Part shown: in pieces, positions 5,916 to 6,034 of the stretch
Position numbering within the stretch: the stretch's first letter is position 1
Layout: each line of letters starts with the position of its first letter
Assembly (NCBI GenBank): GCA_947626175.1
Contig: CANQRE010000047.1
Location: 1 to 6,034 of the forward strand
DNA length: 6,034 nt
Direction of reading: 5' to 3'
From: an uncultured Clostridia bacterium
Lineage (GTDB): Bacteria > Bacillota > Clostridia > Christensenellales > UBA1242
Notes under the pieces: generated by a model
Databases searched by the model: none
What the model was told of the DNA's origin: nothing
Seen by the model: only the letters and a program-made list of their open reading frames with translations
Translations under genes and position numbers: made by a program

Positions 5916-5917
5916 TT

Positions 5918-6034
5918 TTAATTTTCTCCTCTAAATTTTTTTCTTTGCATATTTTTTTCCTTCCCGTTTTGCCCCGGCATGTAATAAATGTGGTCTTTGA
6001 TTTTGTCAGGAAGATATTGCTGCTTGCAATAGCC
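5918..6034 (-). CDS. rarA: RarA-type replication-associated recombination ATPase, C-terminal fragment
   Basis: The last 38 codons before TAA (5920-5918) are in the window and the rest lies beyond the right edge. The translated end has 'KQQYLPDKIKDHIYYMPGQNGKEK' near its beginning. This matches the C-terminus of RarA/MgsA AAA+ ATPases, which close with a 'QQYLPD' motif, a Tyr-rich strand and a 'GxxxxE' end. RarA is a clamp-loader-like ATPase acting at stalled replication forks and in recombination. The last nine or so residues (MQRKKFRGEN) look like a basic lineage-specific extension and contain the ribosome binding site for the next gene. Only the C-terminus is visible, so the ATPase motifs cannot be checked. 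Confidence 0.75.
   Translation of the reverse strand, partial: GYCKQQYLPDKIKDHIYYMPGQNGKEKNMQRKKFRGEN

Noticed and set aside
1..6034. CRISPR array, tRNA/rRNA gene, insertion sequence or phage remnant
   Set aside because: No spaced direct repeats, cloverleaf with CCA end, transposase motif or terminal inverted repeats were found, and the genes fill nearly the whole window.

Overview
The window is a compact, low-GC stretch in which every supported gene lies on the minus strand, so the transcription order runs from high to low coordinates. TGA is used as a stop codon (ends of the acyltransferase-like gene and of ruvX) and Trp is encoded by TGG, so the standard bacterial code applies. The purine-rich coding strand, the Lys/Asn/Phe-rich proteins, clear Shine-Dalgarno sites, PolA that appears to lack proofreading, and a ruvX gene followed by a DUF1292 (YrzB-type) gene all point to a Bacillota/Clostridia-like bacterium, probably an uncultured or little-studied lineage. 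I cannot name a genus.

Layout in transcription order: (1) 6034-5918, the last 38 codons of what looks like rarA, the replication-associated recombination ATPase. (2) 5915-4887, a 342-aa protein with the fold of the catalytic domain of 2-oxoacid dehydrogenase E2/chloramphenicol acetyltransferase, but lacking the catalytic His and carrying a long Lys-rich tail. (3) 4890-4585, a 101-aa three-segment membrane protein, overlapping gene 2 by ATGA. (4) 4575-2080, polA, starting at TTG with its ribosome binding site overlapping the previous stop. These four are packed like one operon. (5) A 50-bp gap holds a promoter for ruvX (2029-1595), which overlaps the DUF1292 gene (1598-1179) by ATGA. A weak hairpin terminator follows. 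(6) A 51-codon Ser/Lys-rich small ORF with an excellent ribosome binding site (1078-923) ends just before a strong hairpin terminator (900-875). (7) Directly after that a promoter fires into the N-terminal 271 codons of an ABC exporter membrane domain (813-1), cut by the window edge.

Together the window joins DNA replication/repair housekeeping (RarA, PolA, RuvX) with three small or unusual accessory proteins. The most interesting signal is in initiation. Genes inside transcripts have good Shine-Dalgarno sites, but the two genes with the best promoters (ruvX and the ABC exporter) have a perfect TATAAT ending exactly 6 nt before the start codon and no leader, which suggests leaderless mRNAs. 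The ruvX promoter also has a perfect 14-bp palindrome in its spacer. No tRNA, rRNA, CRISPR array, insertion sequence or phage gene was seen, and no gap between genes exceeds about 110 bp.
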